A stretch of DNA of 64,000 nt, from positions 35,814 to 99,813 of the forward strand of contig CAKUKU010000005.1 of the NCBI GenBank assembly GCA_934663775.1. Reading direction: 5' to 3'. The notes below the pieces were generated by a model. It saw only the letters and a program-made list of their open reading frames with translations, was not told the origin of the DNA and did no database searches. Shown here piece after piece: positions 17,261 to 24,817 of the stretch; the first letter of the stretch is position 1; each line of letters begins with the position of its first letter. This stretch comes from an uncultured Ellagibacter sp. (GTDB lineage Bacteria; Actinomycetota; Coriobacteriia; Coriobacteriales; Eggerthellaceae). The position numbers were made by a program, and so were the translations under genes.

Positions 17261-19036
17261 CTAGCGGCGGCGCACCTTGCGAACGACTTTTCCTGCGATG
17301 TTTGTGATGAAAGACGCTTCGGGGATGCGCAGCTTGTGCGCAAGGCCGAAGGTCACGATGAGGCTCACGATGCCGCCTGCGACGACGTAGCCGAATGCTT
17401 GCAGAAGCGACCCGGAAAGCTCGCCTGCGAAGGTTTCGAGAGCCGCGAGTATGCCCGCGCCCGCGAGCGCGCCGAGGGCGCCTAAGGCAAGGCCCGCCGC
17501 CGAGGCGCCGATGATTTTCTTCACGCCCACGTGCCCCAGGTGCGCCTTCAGGTAGACGAACATCGCCACATCGCCCACCACGTAAAACGCGATAGATGCG
17601 AGCGCGATTGATTCGATAGTCGCGGGGTTTTGGCTGCCGTTGTAGGTGGTCCATGCCCAAAACGCCGTGAGCGCCACCTGCACGACGCCCGCGAGGAAGT
17701 TCAGCGCCGCGTAGACGCCCATCTTGCGCAAGCTCGAGAACACTTTCTGCAGGTACGAGCTTACGCCGTAGAAGGGCAGGGCGAACGCGAGCACGACGAG
17801 GTAGCTGGAGATGGATAGGATATTCTCCATTGTGAAGGCGCCGACGTGGTAGAGCGTGACGAGTGGGACGGAGAACACGGCAAGGTAGAGTGCAAAGGGG
17901 ATGAGCAGGAACATGATCTGCGCCGTGCCGTTCGTGATGGCAGAAACGACGCCCTTCATGTTGCCTTCCGCCTTCATCTCCGAAAGCTCGGTGAACATGG
18001 CCGTGGTGATGGGAATGGCCAGGAAGGAGTACGGCAGGGTGTACCACAAACGGGCATACGCAAGGATGGAGGGGCCGTCGATGGCGAAGCAGTACGATGC
18101 CGCGTTCATGACTGACACGGTCGCGAACGAGATGATCATCACGAGAAACGTCGGTCCGCCGATGGCGAGGGTGTCGCGAAGTGCGGGGTCGTGAAGGTCG
18201 ACGCGGGGGCGCAGGCGGATGCCGTTTCGCTTGAGCGCGGGGAGCTGGATGGCCATCTGCACGAAGACGCCGAGGGGGTTGCCAATGGCGATGACGTAGA
18301 GCGCGAGGTCGGGGTTTGCGGGCGCGATTGCGGCGTATGCGAGAAACGTCGCGATGACGATGACGTTGTTCGCAACCGGTGCGATCGAGGACCACAGATA
18401 GTCGCGATTCGCGTTCAGAAGCCCCGACACGATCGAGGACGCCCCGTAGAACACGAGCTGAATCGCGAAATACTGGAAGAAAAAGGTTGCAAGTGCGCTC
18501 GACGACTGGTCGGAGTAGAACGTTTGCGTGTAGATGACCTGGGCGGGAAACACCATGCAGAGTACGGAGAGCGCGCCTAGGAAGAGGGTTACGAGCGTGA
18601 GCAGGTTCGATGCGTACGCGATTCCGGCTTCGGCGCCCGACTTCTTCTTCACCGAGATGTAGACGGGGAGAAACGCCGTGACGAGCATGCCGCCCATGAC
18701 GAGCTCGTAGAGCATATTGGGGAGGTTGTTGGCAACCTGATAAGAGCTCGAGAGAAACGACGATCCGAGTGCGAAGGCCATCGCCCACGTGCGCAGAAAG
18801 CCGGTGATGCGCGAGAAGAGCACGCATACGCTCATGAGCGCGGCGGAGGCGCCGACGGAGGAAGCCTTGCTTTCCGCTGTCTTGTCGACGCCCGCGTGCT
18901 TGCCGACGACGGGAATCCGCCCGGTTTCTCCCGCGGCCCACGTGTGGGTCTGCGTTTCGGGTGCCTCGTTTGCATGGCGCGCGGCTGTGCGCTCGGGGGC
19001 GCGCCTATGTTGAGCTCGTGCGAGCTTGTCTGACAT
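17261..19036 (-). CDS. murJ: Lipid II flippase MurJ (MviN family)
   Basis: 591 aa from the ATG at 19036; a TTG 12 nt upstream is possible but lacks a ribosome site. Residues 1-60 are a hydrophilic, Ala/Arg/His-rich cytoplasmic tail. The MOP-superfamily membrane domain follows with about 14 hydrophobic segments: SRITGFLRTWAMAFALG, then ANNLPNMLYELVMGG (the MviN signature) and the conserved SGLLNANRDYLWSS. MurJ moves lipid-linked peptidoglycan precursor across the membrane. The ATP-grasp ligase gene follows in the same transcription unit. The promoter region is shared with the divergent NAD kinase gene. Confidence 0.92.
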   Translation of the reverse strand: MSDKLARAQHRRAPERTAARHANEAPETQTHTWAAGETGRIPVVGKHAGVDKTAESKASSVGASAALMSVCVLFSRITGFLRTWAMAFALGSSFLSSSYQVANNLPNMLYELVMGGMLVTAFLPVYISVKKKSGAEAGIAYASNLLTLVTLFLGALSVLCMVFPAQVIYTQTFYSDQSSSALATFFFQYFAIQLVFYGASSIVSGLLNANRDYLWSSIAPVANNVIVIATFLAYAAIAPANPDLALYVIAIGNPLGVFVQMAIQLPALKRNGIRLRPRVDLHDPALRDTLAIGGPTFLVMIISFATVSVMNAASYCFAIDGPSILAYARLWYTLPYSFLAIPITTAMFTELSEMKAEGNMKGVVSAITNGTAQIMFLLIPFALYLAVFSVPLVTLYHVGAFTMENILSISSYLVVLAFALPFYGVSSYLQKVFSSLRKMGVYAALNFLAGVVQVALTAFWAWTTYNGSQNPATIESIALASIAFYVVGDVAMFVYLKAHLGHVGVKKIIGASAAGLALGALGALAGAGILAALETFAGELSGSLLQAFGYVVAGGIVSLIVTFGLAHKLRIPEASFITNIAGKVVRKVRRR

Positions 19037-19059
19037 GCAAACGACCAATTCTCTTCGGA

Positions 19060-19065
19060 TATAAT
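19060..19065 (+). promoter_or_regulatory. -10 element for the NAD kinase gene (possibly bidirectional)
   Basis: TATAAT lies 35 nt before the NAD kinase start. The complementary strand reads TTATAT at almost the same place, which could serve murJ. No clear -35 element is present on either side. Confidence 0.4.
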
Positions 19066-19100
19066 CAACTCATCTTAGCAAACACAACGAAAGCCCTCTC

Positions 19101-20057
19101 ATGAACCTGCTCATCGTACGCAATAACTCCAATTCGCAAGCGATCGACGCCTCGCTGCTTTTGGCCACCTACCTGGGGACACAGGGAATCGGCTATGCGC
19201 TTTTCGACTCTTCGGACCTCGAGGGACTCATCCCTAACCCTGCGGTGGAGGCGGCGCTCGCGCGCGGGGTCGACATCGCGGTGGTCTTAGGCGGCGATGG
19301 CACCATCCTGCGCACGGCGCGCGCAATCGGCGCGTCGGGTGTTCCGATTCTGGGTATCAATTTCGGGAGGCTGGGCTTTTTGGCGAATGAGAGCGATGAC
19401 GGCGTCGTTGCCATCGTCGCTGCGGCGCTCGCGGGGGAGACGACGAGCGAGCGGCGCAGCAACCTGCGCATCGACGTGGTGTGCGAGGGGGAGCGCGACC
19501 CCTGGGAATCGGGCGACGGCGAGAGCGTTCCGGTCGCTTCGGTCGAGCGGGTGGAAAGCTGGTTCGACGAGCCGTGCGGTGCGATGCCCGCAGAAGACGG
19601 CGCGCGCACGCATACGTTTTTCGCTTTAAACGAGGCGGCGGTGACACGCGGCGCGAACGGGCGCATCGTCGACTTCTCGCTTTCCATCTCCGATACAAAC
19701 ATTGCGGACATGCGCGGCGATGGGCTTGTGGTTGCGACGGCGACGGGGTCGACCGCCTATGCGCTTTCCGCCGGTGGCCCGCTCGTGGCGCCCGGGTTCG
19801 ACGGGCTTGTCGTGGTGCCCATCGCGCCGCATACGCTTCATGCCCGCGCGATGCTCACCTCGGAAAACGACGTGGTGGAAATGGACTTGTCGCAGAACGC
19901 GGCGGGTCGCGAGGCGACGCTGTTCGTCGATGGCGACATCGCCGAGCTCCCCTCGCCTCTCAAGCGCATGTACGTGCGCCGCGGTGCCGAGCCGACGACG
20001 CTTCTTCGCTACAAGGGCGAGAACTTCTACGAGTACGCCTCGAAGGTGTTCTTCTAA
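19101..20057 (+). CDS. nadK: NAD kinase
   Basis: 318-aa enzyme that phosphorylates NAD to NADP. The diagnostic GGDGT motif is at residues 64-68 (catalytic Asp66) in VVLGGDGTILRTAR. It is followed by GINFGRLGFLAN, the NE/N motif FFALNEAAVTRG, and the substrate-loop DGLVVATATGSTAYALSAGG. An insertion of roughly 45 residues (about 120-165, rich in Glu, Ser and Asp) before FFALNE makes it longer than the usual ~290 aa. It is divergent from murJ and ends at a hairpin shared with the convergent pan operon. Confidence 0.94.
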   Translation: MNLLIVRNNSNSQAIDASLLLATYLGTQGIGYALFDSSDLEGLIPNPAVEAALARGVDIAVVLGGDGTILRTARAIGASGVPILGINFGRLGFLANESDDGVVAIVAAALAGETTSERRSNLRIDVVCEGERDPWESGDGESVPVASVERVESWFDEPCGAMPAEDGARTHTFFALNEAAVTRGANGRIVDFSLSISDTNIADMRGDGLVVATATGSTAYALSAGGPLVAPGFDGLVVVPIAPHTLHARAMLTSENDVVEMDLSQNAAGREATLFVDGDIAELPSPLKRMYVRRGAEPTTLLRYKGENFYEYASKVFF

Positions 20058-20067
20058 GATGCAGGTG

Positions 20068-20096
20068 GGGCATCCGCCTGAGTGGGGAGGATGCCC
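20068..20096. terminator. Hairpin between nadK and panD
   Basis: GGGCATCC and GGATGCCC arms pair around a 13-nt loop between two convergent genes. It is a likely bidirectional terminator, with only a weak T-stretch on the plus side. Confidence 0.5.
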
Positions 20097-20131
20097 TTGT
20101 TCGCGCTTGGGGAAGCGGGTTTTCGGCGGCG

Positions 20132-20518
20132 CTACCGCTCGAGCTCGCCGTGGCGCTCGTAGCGCGTTACGCGTTCGGGCTGGTTGTTCTCGCCAACGAG
20201 CACGACCCGTGGCGGGTTCGCGTCCGCTTCCTGCTCGGTCATCATCGCGTAGCACATGATGATGACCTTGTCGCCGACCTGGGCGCAACGCGCCGCCGCG
20301 CCGTTCAAGCAGACGGTGCCGCTTCCGCGCTCACCTGCGATGACGTAGGTCTCGAAGCGCGCGCCGTTGTTCACGTCGACGATTGCGACCTTCTCGTACT
20401 CGCGGATGTCGGCGGCATCCATGAGCGCTTCGTCGACGGTGATCGAGCCGACGTAGTTAAGCTCGGCCTGCGTGACCGTCGCGCGGTGGATCTTGCCTTT
20501 CAACATATGCAAAAGCAT
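20132..20518 (-). CDS. panD: Aspartate 1-decarboxylase (pyruvoyl enzyme)
   Basis: 128-aa proenzyme that makes beta-alanine from L-aspartate for pantothenate synthesis. Self-cleavage between Gly24 and Ser25 ([11 protein letters not shown]) generates the pyruvoyl group; Lys9 is in MLKGKIHRA and Tyr/Asn residues of the active site are conserved ([14 protein letters not shown]). GGAAGGAAA precedes the ATG. It is the last gene of panB-panC-panD, 24 nt after panC. Confidence 0.96.
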   Translation of the reverse strand: MLLHMLKGKIHRATVTQAELNYVGSITVDEALMDAADIREYEKVAIVDVNNGARFETYVIAGERGSGTVCLNGAAARCAQVGDKVIIMCYAMMTEQEADANPPRVVLVGENNQPERVTRYERHGELER

Positions 20519-20542
20519 GGGAATCTATCGTTTCCTTCCCGA

Positions 20543-21388
20543 TTACAGCGAAAAGATGAAGTTGTCGATGAGCCGCGTTTTCCCAATGTAGACCGCCATC
20601 GCCACGAGCACCGATGATGTGGCTTCCTGAACAGGCACGATGCCGTCCCAAGAAACCATCTCGACGTAGTCGATCCGCGCGAGCGGTTCCGTCTCGATGA
20701 TTGCGCGCATGGCGTTGCAAACCTCGCTTGCGCGGTGCTCGCCCGCCTCCATGAGGCGCTGCCCCTCGCGCACTGCGCGAGAGAGCACGAGCGCGGCTTC
20801 TCGCTCGTCGGCTGAAAGGTAGGAGTTGCGTGAGCTTTTCGCGAGGCCGTCGGGTTCGCGAACGATCGGGCAGCCGACGACCTCGACGTTCATGTTCAGG
20901 TCGCGAACCATTCGGCGCACGACGGCGAGCTGCTGTGCGTCCTTCTGCCCGAAGTAGGCGCGGTCGGCCTGCGAGATGTTCATGAGCTTGGAGACCACGG
21001 TGCACACGCCGCGGAAATGCGTCGGGCGCGTCTTGCCGCAGAGCTCCGAGGTGATTCCCTCAACGTTCACGAACGTGCAGGCGTCGGGCGCGTAGAGCTC
21101 GGAGGGCTCAGGGTGAAACACCAGGTCGGCGCTGGCCCCCTCGATGAGTTTGACGTCGGCGTCGAAGTCGCGCGGGTAGGTGGCCAGATCCTCGTTCGGG
21201 GCGAACTGGATGGGGTTCAAAAACACGCTTACCATCACGCGGTCGCACTCGGCGACGGCGCGTTTGATGAGGCTTTCGTGCCCCTCGTGGAGATATCCCA
21301 TCGTGGGGACGAGGCCGACGGTGAGCCCTTCGGCCTTCCATTCGCGGATAACGTGTTTCGCCTGTTCGACGGTTGTTGCGATATTCAT
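20543..21388 (-). CDS. panC: Pantothenate synthetase
   Basis: 281-aa ligase that joins pantoate and beta-alanine using ATP. The nucleotidyl-transferase HIGH-like motif PTMGYLHEGHESL is at residues 28-40. VSVFLNPIQFAPNEDLATYP, FGQKDAQQLAVVRRMVRDL and LAKSSRNSYLS (KMSKS-like) follow. It sits between panB and panD and shares their transcription unit. Confidence 0.97.
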   Translation of the reverse strand: MNIATTVEQAKHVIREWKAEGLTVGLVPTMGYLHEGHESLIKRAVAECDRVMVSVFLNPIQFAPNEDLATYPRDFDADVKLIEGASADLVFHPEPSELYAPDACTFVNVEGITSELCGKTRPTHFRGVCTVVSKLMNISQADRAYFGQKDAQQLAVVRRMVRDLNMNVEVVGCPIVREPDGLAKSSRNSYLSADEREAALVLSRAVREGQRLMEAGEHRASEVCNAMRAIIETEPLARIDYVEMVSWDGIVPVQEATSSVLVAMAVYIGKTRLIDNFIFSL

Positions 21389-21415
21389 AAGGATGCTTTC
21401 TTTCTAGGTGTAGGG

Positions 21416-22252
21416 TTAGTAAAGCTTCGCCACGGCGTCGTCGCCTGAGTGGAACGCCTCGTCATCTGAGGGGAAAGTGCCCGCGCGTGTGGCGTCGATG
21501 TAGTCGGCGAACCCCTTGCGCATCGCCTCGCCCACGTTTGCGAAGCGGCGCGCGAACTTCGGCGTGAAGTCGGAGAACATGCCGAGCATGTCCTGGTAGA
21601 CGAGGATCTGCCCGTCGCAGCCGGCGCCTGCACCGATGCCGATGGTGGGGACGCCGATGCGCTCGGTGACGAGCGCGGCCAATGCGGCGGGCACGCATTC
21701 GAGCACGATGGCGAAGGCGCCCGCCTCTTCGAGCGCGAGGGCGTCGTTCAAAAGCTTGCGGGCCGATTCCTCGGTTTTCCCCTGCACCTTGAACCCGCCG
21801 AAGGCGTTCACGGATTGCGGGGTCAAGCCCAGATGCCCCATGACGGGGATTCCCGCGGCGACGATCGCGCGCACTTGCGGGCATACCTCGCGCCCGCCTT
21901 CGAGCTTCACGGCCATTGCGCGTCCTTCCTTCAGGAGGCGCCCGGCGTTGCGCACGGCTTCTTCCACGCTCACCTCGTAGGAGAGAAACGGCATGTCGCA
22001 TACGACGAGCGCATGCGCCGCCCCGCGTGCCACCGCCGCCGAGTGATGGATCATGTCTTCCATGGTGACCGAGATGGTATCTTCGTACCCTAAGATGACG
22101 TTCCCTAAGGAATCGCCGATGAGGATGCCGTCGACGCCCGCTTCGTCTTGAAGTTTCGCGGTCGAATAGTCGTAGGCGGTGAGCATCGCAAGCTTTCTGC
22201 CCTCGGCTTTCGCGCGTTGGAACGTGGCGACGGTCTGCTTGGAAACAGGCAT
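21416..22252 (-). CDS. panB: 3-methyl-2-oxobutanoate hydroxymethyltransferase (ketopantoate hydroxymethyltransferase)
   Basis: 278-aa enzyme that transfers a one-carbon unit from methylene-tetrahydrofolate to ketoisovalerate. The start at 22252 has AAAGGGA upstream and aligns with the usual N terminus ([12 protein letters not shown]). An in-frame GTG at 22309 with an AAGGAG would add 19 residues and is a possible alternative. Motifs: [19 protein letters not shown] (metal-binding Asp), [18 protein letters not shown] and the catalytic Glu in VLECVPAAL. It is the first gene of the leftward panBCD operon, supplying pantothenate for coenzyme A. Confidence 0.96.
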   Translation of the reverse strand: MPVSKQTVATFQRAKAEGRKLAMLTAYDYSTAKLQDEAGVDGILIGDSLGNVILGYEDTISVTMEDMIHHSAAVARGAAHALVVCDMPFLSYEVSVEEAVRNAGRLLKEGRAMAVKLEGGREVCPQVRAIVAAGIPVMGHLGLTPQSVNAFGGFKVQGKTEESARKLLNDALALEEAGAFAIVLECVPAALAALVTERIGVPTIGIGAGAGCDGQILVYQDMLGMFSDFTPKFARRFANVGEAMRKGFADYIDATRAGTFPSDDEAFHSGDDAVAKLY

Positions 22253-22376
22253 GGCTGTCCCTTTCGTTGTGTGCTTCGAGGCTGGACGCCTGGCCGTGTG
22301 CCGGGTCACCCGCACTCCTTATGCAGCTGGACAGTATAGGCCGCGAAGCTGCACAAGGGGAGGGAAAACAAGAAAT

Positions 22377-22405
22377 CGCCCGCAAAACACGTGATTTTGC
22401 GGGCG
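22377..22405 (-). terminator. Terminator-like hairpin upstream of panB
   Basis: A perfect 11-bp stem CGCCCGCAAAA/TTTTGCGGGCG has a 7-nt loop. On the minus strand it is followed by a T-rich stretch. It lies about 125 nt before the panB start codon, so it would stop leftward transcripts coming from the repeat island, or act as an attenuator of panBCD. Confidence 0.6.
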
Positions 22406-22410
22406 GGACC

Positions 22411-22499
22411 GCACGCGGAGGCCGTGCCTCGGGCTCGGTGCGAAGAGGCGCGAGAGCGCGGTCCTAAAGCGCGCATCGGGCTCGGCGCGGAGGCCGCGC
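22411..22499. repeat. Twin hairpins sharing a GGAGGC loop, with a direct repeat
   Basis: GCACGCGGAGGCCGTGC (22411-22427) and GCGCGGAGGCCGCGC (22485-22499) each fold into a short stem with the same GGAGGC core. The 10-mer TCGGGCTCGG occurs at 22429-22438 and again at 22476-22485, so the unit is duplicated in mirrored order. Confidence 0.55.
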
Positions 22500-22540
22500 G
22501 CTACCCTCGCCTGCGGCTTTCTTTCGCGAGAACCCGTCCT

Positions 22541-22688
22541 CGCGGACAAAAACCGTCGATATGCGAGGAGTTTCCAGAAGTTAACTCATTCTTGAAAAAT
22601 CCGACCAGGGCAAACGTCGGCAGAGGCGTGGGCGGGCGGTCGTTTCCTGGCTCGAGGGCTCACAAATCGTCGGTTTTTGTCCACCGCG
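22541..22688. repeat. Inverted-repeat pair A
   Basis: The left arm at 22541-22560 (core GGACAAAAACCGTCGAT) is repeated in reverse complement at 22666-22688 with one substitution and a 2-nt insertion. About 105 nt lie between the arms. A 6-bp hairpin CGCGAG/CTCGCG (22525-22544) abuts the left arm. Confidence 0.7.
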
Positions 22689-22890
22689 CCCCGTTTTTCG
22701 AGAAGAAGGGCGCGGCGGCGTAGCGCTAGCTGCGGCGGTTCCAGCGGAGCTCCCGGTGGCGGCAGCTGGGCGAGGGTCCTGGTCCCGGCGACGGGGACAC
22801 TAGCGGCGGCGGTAGCGGCGTCATCGCTGACATCCTCCGATTCGCGGCGCGTAAAGGGCCCTCGCCTAAGCCCTTCCCCTGCCTCGCCGA

Positions 22891-23059
22891 AACTTTTTGC
22901 CCGATGGGAGTGCGCAGGTTTTGCCGCCGCCTGCCCGACCATCGCCCGAGCGCGGCCGGGCGCCTCTCCATAGCGCCAGGTCAGGCGAGTGCGGTTTTTC
23001 CTGATTTTCCCGTCTTCCGCCGCCTGCCGCGAAAACCTGCGCACATCGGGCAAAAAGTT
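22891..23059. repeat. Inverted-repeat pair B
   Basis: The left arm at 22891-22924 and the right arm at 23029-23059 are reverse complements over about 30 positions, apart from a 4-nt bulge (TCCC) and one extra base. The shared cores are AACTTTTTGCCCGATG and TGCGCAGGTTTT. A GCCGCCTGCC direct repeat also occurs just inside each arm. Confidence 0.7.
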
Positions 23060-23312
23060 TGCCCGGGGCGCACCGCAGGCGCTTTCGAGCCGGGTCGATG
23101 GTGCCAGGTTGATTCGCAAGTTCATCCGAGCAGTTGCGATTCTGCGGCAGCCTGCGATTGTTTGCGATATGAGACGCATACGTTGCAAACGAATGGATCT
23201 CTCGGGAAGAGGCGAGTTTCTCGGGCGGCTTGCTCTTGTTCGATATGGGGAAGATGCTTGCCAATTCATGTAATCGAGGGAGACATTGCCGAGCGAAATA
23301 GTAGAATGATGG

Positions 23313-23332
23313 GAATTGAATTAAGACAATTC
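23313..23332. promoter_or_regulatory. Dyad upstream of the NrfD-like gene, possible operator
   Basis: GAATTG and CAATTC form an inverted repeat with 8 nt between, 21 nt before the start codon at 23354 and just downstream of a TAGAAT (23302-23307). It could be a site for the GntR-type regulator encoded in the same operon; this is inference. Confidence 0.35.
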
Positions 23333-23353
23333 TATTGACGATGGGGAGGAAGC

Positions 23354-24259
23354 ATGTTCAGCGAACTTGTTGTTTGCTATCTATTCCTCGGTGGCGCCGG
23401 CGCTGGTGCTTGCCTCGTCTTGTCGATCTTGGGCATCCTCGTGCCCCGAGATCGGCTCTCAAAGGGTTCTGGGCGTAGCATTTTCGTGTCATGGGAGTAC
23501 AGGAAGCTATTCGGATTTGGCTTTGCGTTTGCCCTTGTCGCCCTTGCTGCCGGTGTCCTTTTCCTTTTCGCCGACCTTGGAAGGGCGGATAGGGTTTTAC
23601 TGCTATTTGCAAGTCCAAAGGCGGTTCACATCACCATCGGCGCATATGCGCTCATCTTCTGCATGCTCGGCGCAACTCTGCAAGCGTTGATATGGACGCA
23701 AATGATTCAAAGATGCGGGGGCCTCATCCTGCGTTTGCTCTGCGTTTTGACTGCGGTGCTCGCGCTTGTCGTTATGGCCTACACGGGTTTGCTGCTTCAG
23801 AGCCTTCGCTCCGTTCCTCTATGGCATAACATATGGCTTCCCGTGCTCTTCGTTTTGTCGTCGCTCTCGTGCGGGATGGGACTTGTGATGGGGGCGTCGC
23901 TCTTTGCGGGGCTCGGGAGCGTGTTCGGTTCCGTGTTGCGGCGAGTTGTGTTTTTCGATGGGCTCGTTATTGCTCTAGAGGCCCTGTCCGCCGTTGCGTT
24001 TTTGCTGACGACCTTCTCTTCCGCAAGCGAAACGGCCGTTTTGTCGGGTAAGGAGCTGGTGCTCGGGTCGAGCGCGGGCCTTTTCTGGGCGGGCTTCGTG
24101 CTGCTTGGGCTCGTTGCCCCGTTTGCTCTCGACTATCAGCTGTGCTCACGGCAGTCTATTCGCCCCCTGTTGGGGGTGACGTCGGCCGCTTGTGTGCTTG
24201 CGGGTGGATTCGTCATGCGCTACTGCCTAGTTCAGGCTGGCGTTCATCCAGGAATATAA
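23354..24259 (+). CDS. NrfD/PsrC-like integral membrane protein without an adjacent catalytic partner
   Basis: 301-aa hydrophobic protein with a GGGAGGAAGC site before the ATG. It starts MFSELVVCYLFLGGAGAGAC, a glycine-rich first helix typical of NrfD/PsrC/DmsC-type quinone-interacting subunits, and shows about eight membrane segments. Such proteins normally pass electrons between the quinone pool and a periplasmic Fe-S protein. No Fe-S or molybdopterin subunit is next to it. Instead a GntR regulator and an SPFH protein follow at 61 and 20 nt spacing, and a complete molybdoenzyme operon lies 1.8 kb downstream. It may be an alternative or accessory membrane anchor. Confidence 0.7.
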   Translation: MFSELVVCYLFLGGAGAGACLVLSILGILVPRDRLSKGSGRSIFVSWEYRKLFGFGFAFALVALAAGVLFLFADLGRADRVLLLFASPKAVHITIGAYALIFCMLGATLQALIWTQMIQRCGGLILRLLCVLTAVLALVVMAYTGLLLQSLRSVPLWHNIWLPVLFVLSSLSCGMGLVMGASLFAGLGSVFGSVLRRVVFFDGLVIALEALSAVAFLLTTFSSASETAVLSGKELVLGSSAGLFWAGFVLLGLVAPFALDYQLCSRQSIRPLLGVTSAACVLAGGFVMRYCLVQAGVHPGI

Positions 24260-24320
24260 GCGCGATGAAGAGAAACAAAGCAGACGTTTCGAGTGGAAGC
24301 GAGAGGATGGGTAGAAGACG

Positions 24321-24797
24321 ATGAGCTTTCCCTTTGAGCCGGACAAGACGAGCGATGTTCCCCTATGGGTGCAACTGCGCCAGCGCCTCGTGTACCTTAT
24401 CAGTACGGGGTACTTCAAACCGGGTGATCAGCTTCCAACCGTTCGTGCGCTTGCGGCCGATATCTCCATCAATTACAACACCGTGAACAAAGCGTATCTC
24501 AGCTTGGCATCCGACGACTACATCGAGTCGACTCGTGGACGTGGCGCATTCGTTCGGGACCTTAACGCTGAGGCGGATAGCGAATACGCGCAAGAGCTGA
24601 ACGAGGTCATGGACGACTGCATCGTCGCCTGTCGAAACATGGGCCTGTCCCTCGATGACGTGCAGGCGGGCATCACTCGCCGTATTCAGCGGATGAAGAT
24701 GGCTGAGCTTGGCGCCGACGATAAGAATCAGCGTGGTGCCGCGCGCATCGTTGAAGTCGATATATCAGGTTCGGATAAGAAAGCTGCAGAGCGGTAG
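24321..24797 (+). CDS. GntR-family transcriptional regulator, YtrA subfamily
   Basis: 158-aa DNA-binding protein. The N-terminal winged helix is clear: DVPLWVQLRQRLVYLISTGY, then FKPGDQLPTVRALAADISIN, NTVNKAYLSLASDDYIES and TRGRGAFV. The short C-terminal region (about 75 residues, mostly helical) is the size found in YtrA-type regulators, which lack a large effector domain. It sits in the middle of the NrfD-like/SPFH operon and is a candidate autoregulator of it. The effector is unknown. Confidence 0.85.
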   Translation: MSFPFEPDKTSDVPLWVQLRQRLVYLISTGYFKPGDQLPTVRALAADISINYNTVNKAYLSLASDDYIESTRGRGAFVRDLNAEADSEYAQELNEVMDDCIVACRNMGLSLDDVQAGITRRIQRMKMAELGADDKNQRGAARIVEVDISGSDKKAAER

Positions 24798-24817
24798 AGA
24801 AGTCCAGGGAGCGACGC

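Larger units (their letters stand above)
22320..23353. other. Gene-free region (about 1 kb) with dense hairpins and inverted repeats
   Basis: No reading frame here has a plausible start, composition or recognisable motif. The longest frames are Arg/Pro/Ala-rich shadows of GC-rich DNA. The stretch holds a terminator-like hairpin, twin small hairpins, two widely spaced inverted-repeat pairs (listed separately), a GTTTGC/GCAAAC dyad near 23158-23193, and the leader of the downstream NrfD-like gene. It could encode structured RNA or be the remnant of a mobile or repeat element. Confidence 0.6.

Noticed and set aside
22252-22309. A longer PanB starting at the GTG at 22309
   Set aside because: A ribosome-like AAGGAG is present, but the extra residues are Arg/His/Thr-rich and PanB proteins normally start near the later ATG. 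It is kept only as an alternative.
22586-23269. A 227-codon minus-strand frame in the repeat island
   Set aside because: The product is Arg/Pro/Ala-rich without motifs, there is no ribosome site at its start, and the frame runs across both arms of inverted-repeat pair B. It is more likely noncoding.
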